From Acetomicrobium flavidum (GTDB lineage: Bacteria > Synergistota > Synergistia > Synergistales > Acetomicrobiaceae), in contig NZ_FSQZ01000001.1 in NCBI RefSeq assembly GCF_900129645.1, positions 992,001-1,056,000 on the forward strand: 64,000 nt of DNA, read 5' to 3'. The notes beneath the pieces were generated by a model. The model ran no database searches and was not told where the DNA came from. It saw nothing but the letters and a program-made list of their open reading frames with translations. Below are positions 34,938 to 44,633 of the stretch, piece by piece (position 1 is the first letter of the stretch; every line of letters begins with the position of its first letter). The position numbers and the translations under genes were made by a program.

Positions 34938-37900
34938 TGAAGCTACGCTAGCTGATCTTTTTCTGGCCAAGGCCACGCCAAAGCAGCGTGAAGCAGTCGT
35001 GTCGAAGGATGGCTTAATCGTCATAAGCGCTGGCGCCGGCAGCGGCAAGACCCGCACGCTGTCCTGGAGGTTTGCCTGGCTTGTTGCGACGGGATCAGCG
35101 AGGCACGATGAGGTGCTCACCATCACCTACACCGAAAAGGCCGCCCAGGAGATGGAGGACAGAATCTTATCGACATTGAAGGAATGGCTCCAGATCCTCG
35201 AGGGGTCAAGCTTGACTTTCAAGCAAAAAGATACGGTAAGCCGCAACCTGAAGCGGGCATGTGAGCGCTTTGACGAAGCACAAATTTCGACCATTCATAG
35301 CTTTGCCATGAACCTGCTCAAGTCCTTCAGCCATTTTTTGGACACAAGCCCTAACTTTGACATCGTCAGCCCTCCTCAGGAAGACCAATTTTACGGATCC
35401 GCCGTTAACGCCTTAGATTTGCTCGATGAAGATTGGTTTGTTCAAGGCGCCGCGCCTGAATGGCAGGAAAGAATCAAAGCTCTCTTTTCGAATGACACCT
35501 TTAAGGAGTCATTAAATTTCTATGGCCCGAGAGCTTTCGTCGACCTGGCAAGACAGGCTTGCGCGCTCTTTGGAAGCAGAGGCCTTGACCCTGAAGGACT
35601 TTTTGAAGGGGCTACACGCCTTGAAGACTTGGACTCCAGGACCATGGACCTGATCTCTGCTTTAAGGTCTGACCAAGGAGGCTTTTACGACTCCCTGTAC
35701 GATTTCTGGATCGAAGAGGCAAGGGCAAAGGATTATGAGAAGGACAAATTGTCGCTAAGCGTCAGGGTCCTTCAAGGCAACTGGAAGGAAAGGCGACCGA
35801 AATCTTACATAGAATGGGCGCATTTTCTGGTTGACCTTAACGACAAGGTGTTTTCAGATATAAGAAGCGGAGGAGAGTTTAAGAAATGCCTGGAATCTGT
35901 CTTGAGCGAACGCTTTGGCCACGAAGGCCTCAAGGCACATCGTGAAGCGCTATCATGCGATATCGCCTTGGCAAGATGGGCGATAGAGGCATCGAAGGAT
36001 AGGCCGCTGCGCGAGATATTGCTTAAATTTTCGGGCATGCTTTGGGCTATCTGGGAAGAGCACAAAAAAAGACATGGCATTCTCTCCTTCGACGACCTCC
36101 TGATCAGGGCAAAGGATTTGGTCGCTTCGCACCCGGAGGCGGCAGGGAAATATAGGCACATCCTCGTAGACGAGTTTCAGGACACCAACGGCGTACAGTG
36201 CATGTTGATCGAGTCGATCAAAGCTGCAAGGCAAGATCAAACGATCAAGCTTTTCGTCGTGGGCGACTTGAAGCAATCCATATACAGGTTTCGCCACGCC
36301 AATCTGGAGATATTCGCGGACTACATAAGAAGGGCCCAAGGCGGAGAAGGACATTACATAGCTCTTGGTGAATCTTTTAGGATGAGCGAAGGGCTTTTGA
36401 AAAATATCAACGACCTTTTTGGCCATCTGTGGCGCGACGGTATGAGCTCTTCGTTGAAATACCCCTATGAACCTCTCATCTACCCTGAAATCCTCAAAAA
36501 GGAAGACAAGGATTTAGAGACGACACATGACGAGACAGAAAGCTTACAGATCGTGATTGAAGCAGCTGGCGAGGACAAGGACGGAAACAAGGTCAACGGT
36601 ACATCGAGGAAAAGCTCATTGGCACTTAAGTTGGCTGGCCTTTTCAGTGCAATTCACGAGAAAGGAGCTCCATGGAACGACATGGTCGTATTGGTCCCTG
36701 CGCGAAGCTACTATGAGGCCCTTGAAGAGGCATTTCAAAGGCTTGAGATTCCTGCGGTATTCGTGGAACAAAAAAGCTTTTTCTCGAGGGCCGAGACGAT
36801 AGACGCAACCGCTTTCTTGCTCGCCCTAAACGATCCGGAGGACGATTTTGCCATGATAGGCTTGCTGTCGTCACCATTTCTTAGGCTATCGCAGGAAGCG
36901 GCACTGAAGGCCTTAGCCTCTCTGAGAAAAGAGAATGATCGAGGACGGGCATGGAATTACGTTAAGACCAATCTTTCCAACGTTGCGCGCAAAATTGAAG
37001 ATCTTAGACGTAGAGCCTTCTTGCGGGGTCCTGCCGATGCGCTTAACTATCTGCTCGAAGAGCCCCTATGGATGATGTCCCTTCCGCCATACAAGAGGAT
37101 AAGCGCCTTTTCCAACGTAAGACATCTAGTGCACCTGCTGAAGACCTACGAGGACGCCTTCGGCAAGGATGTCGTTGGAGCTGCCTGGTATCTGAAAGAA
37201 ACGACCAAGCTCAACATCCCCTACGAGGAGACCACCCCCTTGGGCGAGGATGAAGACGTCGTAAGGGTCATGACGGTTCATGCCGCCAAGGGATTGGAAT
37301 TTCCCATCGTGGCCGTCTTTGGGCTGGAACATCGCCGTCATCCGCGAAGCGGTTCGTCCTTAGTGCCTTCGATCTTCACGGGGGCCGTTTTGAGCTCCTA
37401 TCCCGATCCATTCATGCAAAAGGAAAGCCCGCCTTCAAAGATAGTCCACGATTACCTGGAGGGCATGGCGCAAGATGAGGAAAAATTGCGGCTATTTTAC
37501 GTCGCCTGCACCCGAGCCAAAAAAAGGCTCATCCTGTGCGGCAGTTGTTCGGTCGACAAAGAAAGAAACCCATCGGGCAAAAACGGCCTTTGGCTAAAGT
37601 CATTGCTTGCATGGCAAGAAGAAAAAAACTTTGACATTTCCGAAAAGTTGTCCGGCGAGATCGGCGCTAACTATCGAGAAAAAAGAAAAACCAAAATCAA
37701 AAGGGAGCCGTCAAAGCCCGTTTCACTAAAGAAGATATCTTTGAAAGTGAAGCCTTCACCGATCGACAGGTTGAGCGCCACCGAATATGCGATATTCTCA
37801 TGGTGCCCTCGAGCGTACAGGTTGGGCTACAAACAGGGGTTACCTTTAAAATGGGAGCTGCCAAGATCTGAGGACTACGGAGGACCCGACGTCGGAAGCC

Positions 37901-38541
37901 TGATGCACTGGATATTGGCACACTGGGATTTAAGAAAAGAAAGCTTGCCTAGGTTTTTCCCGCAAAATGACGAAGGCCTGGAAGAAGTGCTGCGCTTGTT
38001 GCCCACGGGGATGCGCCCCGCGCTAAAGGACAAGGCCCATTGGGACACGCTGCAGGATTGGCTTTCAAGCTTTGCCGAAAGCCCCCTTGGGGCTAAGATC
38101 AAGGGATTACTTGCATCAAGAAAAGGCCAAATTTTAAGGGAGGCCCCCTTCAACATAAAGATGGACTTTGGCACACGCCTGGTTGGCCAGATAGATCTGC
38201 TATACTACGACGAATCAAAGGTTTACATCTGGGACTACAAGATAACGGAAGAATCGGACACAAGGGAAAATTCCTTCATGGACCTGTACTACAACCAGCT
38301 TAAATTTTACGGATATGTCGCGAGGCGCCAATTTCCACGTCAAGCTCTCGAGATGGGGCTTTACATGCTTAGGGAAAAGAGAGCCGTCGCCGTTGACATG
38401 AAAGGCCTATCCTTTGACGACGTGGAAAGACAGATAAACGATATATCCTTTAGAGTGGTTAACGGACCCTTTGAGGGCAATGACAATATGTGCCACTCCT
38501 GTCCCTGGAAGAACCTATGCTCAAGGCAGCTTTGCCCCTAA
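34927..38541 (+). CDS. addA: AddA-like UvrD-family helicase-nuclease
   Basis: The 1204-residue subunit starts at an ATG (34927) overlapping the addB-like stop; the frame extends upstream but not convincingly. UvrD motifs include Walker A SAGAGSGKT (about 33-41), TYTEKAAQEM, DEFQDTNGVQ, GDLKQSIYRFRHA, VMTVHAAKGLEFPIV and YVACTRAKKRL. The C-terminal nuclease domain carries GQIDLLYYDESK and IWDYKIT. Unlike usual AddA, this nuclease domain also has a CPRAYRL cysteine (near 960) and a C-terminal CHSCPWKNLC, i.e. an Fe-S-type set as in the partner. Confidence 0.9.
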   Translation: MEIDEATLADLFLAKATPKQREAVVSKDGLIVISAGAGSGKTRTLSWRFAWLVATGSARHDEVLTITYTEKAAQEMEDRILSTLKEWLQILEGSSLTFKQKDTVSRNLKRACERFDEAQISTIHSFAMNLLKSFSHFLDTSPNFDIVSPPQEDQFYGSAVNALDLLDEDWFVQGAAPEWQERIKALFSNDTFKESLNFYGPRAFVDLARQACALFGSRGLDPEGLFEGATRLEDLDSRTMDLISALRSDQGGFYDSLYDFWIEEARAKDYEKDKLSLSVRVLQGNWKERRPKSYIEWAHFLVDLNDKVFSDIRSGGEFKKCLESVLSERFGHEGLKAHREALSCDIALARWAIEASKDRPLREILLKFSGMLWAIWEEHKKRHGILSFDDLLIRAKDLVASHPEAAGKYRHILVDEFQDTNGVQCMLIESIKAARQDQTIKLFVVGDLKQSIYRFRHANLEIFADYIRRAQGGEGHYIALGESFRMSEGLLKNINDLFGHLWRDGMSSSLKYPYEPLIYPEILKKEDKDLETTHDETESLQIVIEAAGEDKDGNKVNGTSRKSSLALKLAGLFSAIHEKGAPWNDMVVLVPARSYYEALEEAFQRLEIPAVFVEQKSFFSRAETIDATAFLLALNDPEDDFAMIGLLSSPFLRLSQEAALKALASLRKENDRGRAWNYVKTNLSNVARKIEDLRRRAFLRGPADALNYLLEEPLWMMSLPPYKRISAFSNVRHLVHLLKTYEDAFGKDVVGAAWYLKETTKLNIPYEETTPLGEDEDVVRVMTVHAAKGLEFPIVAVFGLEHRRHPRSGSSLVPSIFTGAVLSSYPDPFMQKESPPSKIVHDYLEGMAQDEEKLRLFYVACTRAKKRLILCGSCSVDKERNPSGKNGLWLKSLLAWQEEKNFDISEKLSGEIGANYREKRKTKIKREPSKPVSLKKISLKVKPSPIDRLSATEYAIFSWCPRAYRLGYKQGLPLKWELPRSEDYGGPDVGSLMHWILAHWDLRKESLPRFFPQNDEGLEEVLRLLPTGMRPALKDKAHWDTLQDWLSSFAESPLGAKIKGLLASRKGQILREAPFNIKMDFGTRLVGQIDLLYYDESKVYIWDYKITEESDTRENSFMDLYYNQLKFYGYVARRQFPRQALEMGLYMLREKRAVAVDMKGLSFDDVERQINDISFRVVNGPFEGNDNMCHSCPWKNLCSRQLCP

Positions 38542-38573
38542 ATGTTGTATAATTATAATAAATATTATAATAT

Positions 38574-38594
38574 GACTTTAGTTTCAGACTAAAG
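38574..38594 (+). other. Hairpin after addA
   Basis: ACTTTAGT-TTCAG-ACTAAAGT forms an 8-bp stem 35 nt after the addA stop. No T-run follows, so it may be a weak terminator, an mRNA-stability element or part of the leader of the PAS-HD-GYP gene. Confidence 0.4.
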
Positions 38595-38703
38595 TAACAT
38601 TTCATAAAATGATCTGTTGAAGTCGGAACTTCGGTCTCTGAGAGAACCAAGGTTTTTGCTCGATGGTGAACAATAAAGATATGGGATACAGGAGACTTCT
38701 ATT

Positions 38704-38733
38704 ATGAAGCAATACATGGTGCGATATGAATGA
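38704..38733 (+). other. Nine-codon upstream ORF overlapping the PAS-HD-GYP start
   Basis: An ATG at 38704 with GGAG upstream at proper spacing encodes MKQYMVRYE and stops at a TGA (38731-38733) that overlaps the ATGAATGA start region of the PAS-HD-GYP gene. The main gene has no good ribosome site of its own, so translation coupling through this leader ORF is plausible. Confidence 0.4.
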
Positions 38734-39736
38734 CCGATTAAAGACTCAGGAAGCACTTGAAAAGGAGCAGGCCTTTTTAGGTTGTTTGTTTCATAACAAC
38801 CCGGAGGCCATCGTATTGGCAGATCGAAACAATCACGTCATAGAAGTAAACGAATCTTTTTGCAGGACATTCGGTTACAGCAAAGATGAGTCGGTCGGCA
38901 AGCATATAGATGAACTTGTGGCAATCGGAACGCATTTTTATGAAGAGGCAACTGACATAAGCTACAAGGTTTCATCCGGAAGCATGGTCGACGTCGAGTC
39001 CATGAGGAGAAAAAAGGACGGCACTTTATTTGAAGTGGCTATAACTGCCGTTCCCGTCATCTTTAAAGACAAATTTCTTGGCATCTATACGATCTACCGC
39101 GACATCTCAGACAAAAAGAGGGCAGAAAGAAAGATACGGGAATACGTCGATTACCTGAAAAGAGTCTGGATTCAGACCATATCGGCCTTGGGATCAGCGC
39201 TGGAAAAAAGGGATCTCTTTACAGCTGGCCATCAACGAAGGGTGGCAAAGCTTGCAAGGGCCATTGCAACTCGCTTAAATCTTACCAAGGAAGACGTTCA
39301 GGCAATATATATGGCCTCGCTTGTCCACGACATTGGAAAGATCAAGATCCCCGCAGAGATCCTGTCTAAACCGGCCTCTCTTATGCCCGAGGAATACATG
39401 CTAGTCAAGACTCACCCCAAGGTAGGTTTCGATATCTTGAGCGAGATAGAATTCCCCTGGCCGATAGCAGAGATAGTATACCAACATCATGAACGACTGG
39501 ACGGAAGCGGATATCCGCGCGGGCTAAGGGGTGAAGAAATTCACCGCCTAGCCCGCGTGATCGCCGTCGCCGATGTCGTGGAAGCAATAATGTCGGACCG
39601 CCCGTACAGAAAGGGCCGACCCGCGGAAGTTGCCATGCAGGAAATTAAAGCCCTAAAGGGAAAACACTTTGATCCCGACGTGGTAGAGGCCTGCGTATCT
39701 TTGTTCGAGCTCGATGTCTTCACCTTTGACGATTAA
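38726..39736 (+). CDS. PAS domain HD-GYP phosphodiesterase
   Basis: The 336-residue cytosolic protein has an N-terminal PAS domain (about 10-130) followed by a complete HD-GYP domain: HD at 201-202 within [11 protein letters not shown], then [14 protein letters not shown] (254-267). This set predicts hydrolysis of c-di-GMP. With the EAL protein at 2234 it makes two c-di-GMP-degrading enzymes in the window. Its stop overlaps the convergent chemoreceptor stop by 3-4 nt. Confidence 0.93.
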   Translation: MNDRLKTQEALEKEQAFLGCLFHNNPEAIVLADRNNHVIEVNESFCRTFGYSKDESVGKHIDELVAIGTHFYEEATDISYKVSSGSMVDVESMRRKKDGTLFEVAITAVPVIFKDKFLGIYTIYRDISDKKRAERKIREYVDYLKRVWIQTISALGSALEKRDLFTAGHQRRVAKLARAIATRLNLTKEDVQAIYMASLVHDIGKIKIPAEILSKPASLMPEEYMLVKTHPKVGFDILSEIEFPWPIAEIVYQHHERLDGSGYPRGLRGEEIHRLARVIAVADVVEAIMSDRPYRKGRPAEVAMQEIKALKGKHFDPDVVEACVSLFELDVFTFDD

Positions 39737-41505
39737 TTTTCCCCCTCACCCATAGCCAGTATGTCGCTTTTTGCTTCCTCTTCACTTGCAATCTTGAAGG
39801 CTCTAACCTGAGCCTCCAGGTTGGCTGCCAGAGAGGCCAACGCCTTGGATCCTTCGCTTACGCTTGAGATTACATCTGAAACATTGGCTATGCTATACAA
39901 CAAATTTTCAACTGACTTATTTAGCACAGAGGACCTCGTGCTTAGGTTTTGCACAGTGCTTGCTATCTCTTCTGCCGAGGCAGCCTGTTCTTCCGCTACG
40001 GCAGCCATGTCTTGAGCGGCACCTGCAATGACATCGAGGGAATGCATTATGTTCTCGATAGCCTTTTCGGCATTACCAGCTTCCTGTTTAGCATGCTCCG
40101 TCATGCTGGCATTTTCTTGGGTGATGACGACGACCTTTTCTAAATCGTCAACAATAGTTTCGGCTAACTTGGTTATCTGCTCTGCCGCATTATTGGATTG
40201 TTCGGCCAACTTCCTCACTTCTTCGGCAACCACAGCGAAGCCCCTGCCATGCTCGCCGGCTCGCGCAGCCTCAATGGCCGCGTTAAGGGCGAGCAAGTTA
40301 GTTTGATCGGCAATTTGCCCTATTATTTCCACAAAGTTCTGAATTTGTCTTGCTCTCGAGCTCAGGGCACTTACGACCGCGACCGAGTTGTCAGCACTTT
40401 TGGACACTTCGACGGAAGAAGTAACTGCTTTTTTAACGGCCGTTATTCCATCGGCTGCCGACTGTCTGGCCCTTTCGACCTGTTCTGCCACGTCGGTACT
40501 TCGCTTGGCAGCCGACTGCGCTCCTGCTGCTACCTCCTGCGAGCTTGCGCTTATTTCCTCCACGGCAGATGCAAAGAATGCCACTTCCTCGCGCGCTCCA
40601 TCCACTTCCTTCTTCGCGCCTTCCATGATATGATTTGCCTCTTCAGTAGAGGTTAAAAATTCTTCAGAAGAATGGGTAACCTTACGGCTGGCATTTATAA
40701 CTTCATTCAGGGCATCTTTAAACCTCCCAATCAGCTTTTCTATGGCTCTTAGAACATCCCCGATTTCATCATTGCCGACATTTTTGATTTTCATTGTCAA
40801 ATCGAGATTATCAGCCATTAGGTTGACCATGTCGACCATATCTTTCAAGGGTAAGCTGATAGAACGGGTTAACATGAAGCCGAAGGTTAAAGCTAAGATT
40901 GCTACTGCAATTACTATGGTTATTGAGCTTCTAGTGGCAGAATCTATGGCTCCGGCAACGGCATCGGCAGTGGAATCCATATCCAGGGCAGCATAAGCAA
41001 AAGCTTCATTAATGCTTCCTGTAAGCATGTTGGTATCGAGGTAAATTTTATCCATCTCTTCAAGCACTTCCGACTGGGAAGCTCCTTCTGATATCATTTT
41101 ACTTATAGAGGTCATGGCGTTAAACCAGCGATTAAAAACTTCCGCCGTTGCACTGTATTTCTCCTTTTCTTCATCAGTGGACAGGGATTTCCCGTATCCA
41201 TCAAAGGCTAATTTTGCGTTTTGAAGCAGGCTTTCAATGTTCATCGATTCCAAAGACCATGTGGCCTGGGGGGCATTTATTACCCTGTACACGTTGCTTA
41301 CGGCACCGACGATGTTTACGCTTGCTTCTGCCGCATATCTTATGCTTGCGCCGCTTTGTCTTAAAAGCTCTATGCTGCCCTTTTGCCCTCTCATGGATTC
41401 CAACAAATACCATGAAGTCCCCACATTTGCTACGATCAACACGATCAAAAGGACAAACAGCCGAGATCTGATTTTGACAGATCGCAAAAAAGTACTTCCA
41501 ATCAA
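39733..41505 (-). CDS. Methyl-accepting chemotaxis protein
   Basis: The 590-residue protein has an N-terminal membrane helix (about 16-35), a roughly 150-residue extracytoplasmic sensor domain rich in helices, a second helix (about 190-212) and a HAMP segment. The signalling tip reads [20 protein letters not shown], with [13 protein letters not shown] beyond. It starts at a TTG with GGAGG upstream. The ligand is unknown; a 4-helix-bundle sensor is likely. No other chemotaxis gene is adjacent. Confidence 0.93.
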   Translation of the reverse strand: MIGSTFLRSVKIRSRLFVLLIVLIVANVGTSWYLLESMRGQKGSIELLRQSGASIRYAAEASVNIVGAVSNVYRVINAPQATWSLESMNIESLLQNAKLAFDGYGKSLSTDEEKEKYSATAEVFNRWFNAMTSISKMISEGASQSEVLEEMDKIYLDTNMLTGSINEAFAYAALDMDSTADAVAGAIDSATRSSITIVIAVAILALTFGFMLTRSISLPLKDMVDMVNLMADNLDLTMKIKNVGNDEIGDVLRAIEKLIGRFKDALNEVINASRKVTHSSEEFLTSTEEANHIMEGAKKEVDGAREEVAFFASAVEEISASSQEVAAGAQSAAKRSTDVAEQVERARQSAADGITAVKKAVTSSVEVSKSADNSVAVVSALSSRARQIQNFVEIIGQIADQTNLLALNAAIEAARAGEHGRGFAVVAEEVRKLAEQSNNAAEQITKLAETIVDDLEKVVVITQENASMTEHAKQEAGNAEKAIENIMHSLDVIAGAAQDMAAVAEEQAASAEEIASTVQNLSTRSSVLNKSVENLLYSIANVSDVISSVSEGSKALASLAANLEAQVRAFKIASEEEAKSDILAMGEGEN

Positions 41506-41603
41506 TCAAAACACCTCCATCCTTGGGCTTGGCCCTAATTTTCCTAAGCACTCCGTATCGTGTAAAATTACGTTAACGACCTCGGGAAAGGAGTGATCTT
41601 TTA

Positions 41604-42446
41604 GTGATACCTTTTGTAAAGGCTCACGGTAACGGTAACGATTTTATCATAATAGAAGATGAAGATGGCAGATACGACGATCTTGAACTCGTCGATTTGG
41701 CCAGAAAGGTCTGTCGCAGAAGGGTCTCTTTAGGCGCCGACGGGTTGCTGGTGCTTGGAAGTTCAAAGGATTTCGATTTTTCCATGAGGCTCTTTAACGC
41801 CGACGGCTCGGAAGGCGAAATGTGCGGCAATGGGGCAAGGTGCATAGCAAGGTATGCCTTCGAAAGGGGACACGCAAAAAGTGACATGACCTTCGAGACA
41901 AAGGCAGGACCCGTAAGCGCTCAGGTAAGCCCTCCCTTCGTGACGATAGGAATGGGAAAGATCGATTTGAAGCGCGTCAAAAGGGCCAAGATAAAGGCCT
42001 TCGAGAGGGACGTGACCTATATAGCCCTTCATGTAGGCGTGCCGCACTGCGTGCTGTTCATGGACGGGTTTTACAACATATCGCGAGATGAGCTTTTACA
42101 GTTAGCCCGCAGCTTGCGCAAGGAAGGAGTAGTCTTCGACGAGGGAGCCAACGTCAATTTCGTAGAAGTAAAAGAAAACCACCTGATAGCCATGACTTAC
42201 GAACGGGGCGTGGAGGATTTTACCCTTTCCTGCGGAACCGGAGCCATAGCTTGCAGTCTGGCCTCGCATTTGCTCTGCGGCACTCCCTTATCCATCGACG
42301 TCAAAAATCCCGGGGGCATAAACAGGGTAACACTTGAAATAGCGCCTAACGACACGGCAGAAGCCTCGTTGACCGGCAAAGCTCTCGTAGTGGCTACTGG
42401 AAATTTGACCGAAGAAGCCTTGATGGCTGATTATCACTGGAGGTGA
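41604..42446 (+). CDS. dapF: Diaminopimelate epimerase
   Basis: The 280-residue protein carries both catalytic cysteines in their conserved settings: Cys74 in GEMCGNGARCIARYAF and Cys210 in LSCGTGAIACSLA, plus the substrate motif KAHGNGNDFI at the N-terminus. It converts L,L- to meso-diaminopimelate for peptidoglycan and lysine. It starts at GTG after GGAAAGGAG. It is followed 4 nt later by a symporter gene, so the two are co-transcribed. Confidence 0.95.
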   Translation: MIPFVKAHGNGNDFIIIEDEDGRYDDLELVDLARKVCRRRVSLGADGLLVLGSSKDFDFSMRLFNADGSEGEMCGNGARCIARYAFERGHAKSDMTFETKAGPVSAQVSPPFVTIGMGKIDLKRVKRAKIKAFERDVTYIALHVGVPHCVLFMDGFYNISRDELLQLARSLRKEGVVFDEGANVNFVEVKENHLIAMTYERGVEDFTLSCGTGAIACSLASHLLCGTPLSIDVKNPGGINRVTLEIAPNDTAEASLTGKALVVATGNLTEEALMADYHWR

Positions 42447-42450
42447 AAAG

Positions 42451-43683
42451 ATGGGCAAAAATCGTTCAAGTGCGTTGAAGAACTACGTCTTTCCAATAAT
42501 ACTGCTCATTTCTATTGGGATAGGCTCGGCCCTGGGTGCCTTTATGGGCAAAAATGCCCTGATATTTAAGCCTTTGGGCGATGTCTTCATCAACCTCATG
42601 TTCATGATAGTGGTGCCACTGGTGTTTTGTACCATCACGAATGCGGTGGCAAGCATGTCATCGCTGAAGCGGTTAGGGAAGGTCCTGGGGACTACGATAA
42701 CAATTTTTATCGTTACGGGAATTATCGCAGCAGTTATCATGCTTTTAGCTGTAGTCTCCTTTCCCCCGGCCAAGGACATCGTCATCGAGGGCGTCACTCC
42801 CCAGCAATTTGAGCCACTGAACACTGCCGAACAGATAGTGAAGGCCTTCACCGTTGAGGATTTCGGGGATCTGCTGTCAAGGCGTCATATATTGCCCCTT
42901 ATCGTATTTTCCATTTTGCTTGGCGTTAGCTTAAACGCCCTAGGCGAAAGGGCACGGATCGTCGTGGACCTGCTGTCCGTCATGTCCGATGCAATGTTAC
43001 ATTTGGTCAAGATAGTGATGTACTATGCCCCCATAGGGCTGGGAGCCTACTTCGCCACGCTGGTTGGCGACTTTGGGCCACAACTTTTAGGCTCATACGC
43101 AAGGGCAATGGTAATATACCACATCATAACTTTTGGTTACTTCTTCATTGCCTTTACTTTATATGCTTACATTTCAACTGACGGCCGCGGGATTGGTACC
43201 TTCTGGAAAAACATAATAACCCCTGCCATTACCGCCTTGGCTACCGGGAGCAGCAATGCCACTTTACCGGTAAATCTGGAGGCTGCAAAAAACATAGGCG
43301 TACCAGAAGACATAAGAAACATGGTGCTGCCACTGGGAGCTACGATTCACATGGAGGGATCCTGTCTGAGCGGGATACTTAAAATTTCCTTCCTCTTTGG
43401 TCTGTACGGGCTTAAATTTGCCGGGCTCAGCACCTTTGCCACGGCCATTGCCATTGCGGTCCTAAGCGGGGTCGTGCTTTCAGGCATCCCGGGAGGCGGA
43501 CTCGTCGGCGAGATGCTGATCGTCAGTCTGTACGGATTTCCTCCGGAGGCCTTTCCCGTCATAGCTACCATAGGATTTTTGGTAGACCCGGCGGCAACGA
43601 TGGTCAATGCCACGGGAGATACGGCCTCCGCAATGCTCGTGGCAAGGATAATAGAGGGAAAGGGTTGGTTTCAAAAAACGTAA
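42451..43683 (+). CDS. Dicarboxylate/amino acid:cation symporter (DAACS family)
   Basis: The 410-residue membrane protein has the GltPh-type pattern: NLMFMIVVPLVFCTITNAV in the early helices, the serine-rich hairpin loop as ATGSSNATLPVNLEA, then LPLGATIHMEGS and the substrate-binding DPAATMVNATGD. The arginine common in aspartate/glutamate carriers of the last helix is not apparent, and the segment is instead ATGDTASAML. It imports glutamate, aspartate or a related amino acid with sodium or protons. It follows dapF directly and ends in a strong terminator. Confidence 0.92.
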   Translation: MGKNRSSALKNYVFPIILLISIGIGSALGAFMGKNALIFKPLGDVFINLMFMIVVPLVFCTITNAVASMSSLKRLGKVLGTTITIFIVTGIIAAVIMLLAVVSFPPAKDIVIEGVTPQQFEPLNTAEQIVKAFTVEDFGDLLSRRHILPLIVFSILLGVSLNALGERARIVVDLLSVMSDAMLHLVKIVMYYAPIGLGAYFATLVGDFGPQLLGSYARAMVIYHIITFGYFFIAFTLYAYISTDGRGIGTFWKNIITPAITALATGSSNATLPVNLEAAKNIGVPEDIRNMVLPLGATIHMEGSCLSGILKISFLFGLYGLKFAGLSTFATAIAIAVLSGVVLSGIPGGGLVGEMLIVSLYGFPPEAFPVIATIGFLVDPAATMVNATGDTASAMLVARIIEGKGWFQKT

Positions 43684-43710
43684 AAAAGAAATTGTTAACG
43701 ATGTCCCCTT

Positions 43711-43763
43711 AAAGCCACAATGCCAAATAAGACATCTGAGATGACCTGGCATTGTGGCTTTTT
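43711..43763 (+). terminator. Terminator of the dapF-symporter operon
   Basis: A perfect 15-bp stem AAAGCCACAATGCCA/TGGCATTGTGGCTTT (43711-43725 and 43747-43761) is followed by further T residues. Confidence 0.9.
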
Positions 43764-43793
43764 GATCCTTTCGCGGCCTATAGACCAAACCCA

Positions 43794-44552
43794 TCAATGC
43801 CCAACGGATATCTGTAGCGTACCTATCCCCTCTATGGTCACCGCAGCCACATCTCCTACATGAAGCTCGCCAACTCCGCTTGGCGTTCCCGTCAACACTA
43901 CATCTCCGGGCAAAAGCGTCATGAAGGAAGACGTAAAGCTCAAAATCTTTTTCAATGAAAATATCATCAAGGAAGTTCGGCTGTTTTGTCTTACTTGGCC
44001 GTTTACCTCGGTCTTAATTCCCAGGTCCGTCGGATCCAGGTCGGTCTCGATCCATGGACCAAGGGGGCAAAATTTATCGGCCGACTTTGCCCTGATCCAC
44101 TGTAAATCCTTACGCTGTGCGTCCCTGGCCGTTAGGTCGAAGGCACATGTATATCCGAGCACGTAATTTAAAGCTTCCTCGTCTGAGACCATCTTCATCG
44201 GCTTTGCTATTACCACGGCAAGTTCTCCCTCGTAATGAAACTCGTTGGTGAAATGCGGATAGGGTATCACTTCGCCTGGATCTGCCAAGGCATTGGGAGC
44301 TTTTAAGAAGAGCCCGGGCTCTTTGGGCAACTGATCAACCTCTCCATCCATCTCCTCGATATGGTCTACGTAGTTTTTGCCGACGCATACGATCTTCGTC
44401 GGTTCGGCGGGAGCTAAAAGCCGCACGCCCTTAAGCGGATATTTTTCACCCGTATAGGGTCCTTTTAAGCCCTCGGTTTCTTTGATCTCTTCCTCTTCTA
44501 CGATGCCCCAACGCACTATGCCCTTTCCGTCCATGAAACGCGCTATCCTCAA
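43794..44552 (-). CDS. Fumarylacetoacetate hydrolase-family protein
   Basis: The 252-residue protein has the FAH C-terminal fold with KIVCVGKNYVDHIEEM, the metal ligands in YEGELAVVI, AFDLTARDAQ, and the LLPGDVVLTGTPSGVG motif. Such enzymes hydrate, hydrolyse or decarboxylate beta-dicarbonyl substrates such as acylpyruvates or oxaloacetate; which one is unclear. The start is TTG after GGGAGGGG. It is divergent from the ferritin-like-VIT1 gene. Confidence 0.9.
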   Translation of the reverse strand: MRIARFMDGKGIVRWGIVEEEEIKETEGLKGPYTGEKYPLKGVRLLAPAEPTKIVCVGKNYVDHIEEMDGEVDQLPKEPGLFLKAPNALADPGEVIPYPHFTNEFHYEGELAVVIAKPMKMVSDEEALNYVLGYTCAFDLTARDAQRKDLQWIRAKSADKFCPLGPWIETDLDPTDLGIKTEVNGQVRQNSRTSLMIFSLKKILSFTSSFMTLLPGDVVLTGTPSGVGELHVGDVAAVTIEGIGTLQISVGH

Positions 44553-44602
44553 ATTAAACCCCTCCCATGGTGTAAAATGAACGGAGACTTATCTTAATAC
44601 TA

Positions 44603-44608
44603 TATAAT
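44603..44608 (+). promoter_or_regulatory. Candidate -10 box of the ferritin-like-VIT1 gene
   Basis: A perfect TATAAT lies 26 nt before the TTG start at 44634; the -35 side is poor. Confidence 0.35.
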
Positions 44609-44633
44609 AACACCAACAACGGGGGGATCTTCA

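Noticed and set aside
38542-38725. c-di-GMP riboswitch before the HD-GYP gene
   Set aside because: The leader has stem-loops, but the GEMM-I conserved core is not seen, so I do not call it.
40198-40656. 152-residue plus-strand ORF within the chemoreceptor gene
   Set aside because: Antisense shadow of the chemoreceptor signalling domain, with no ribosome site.
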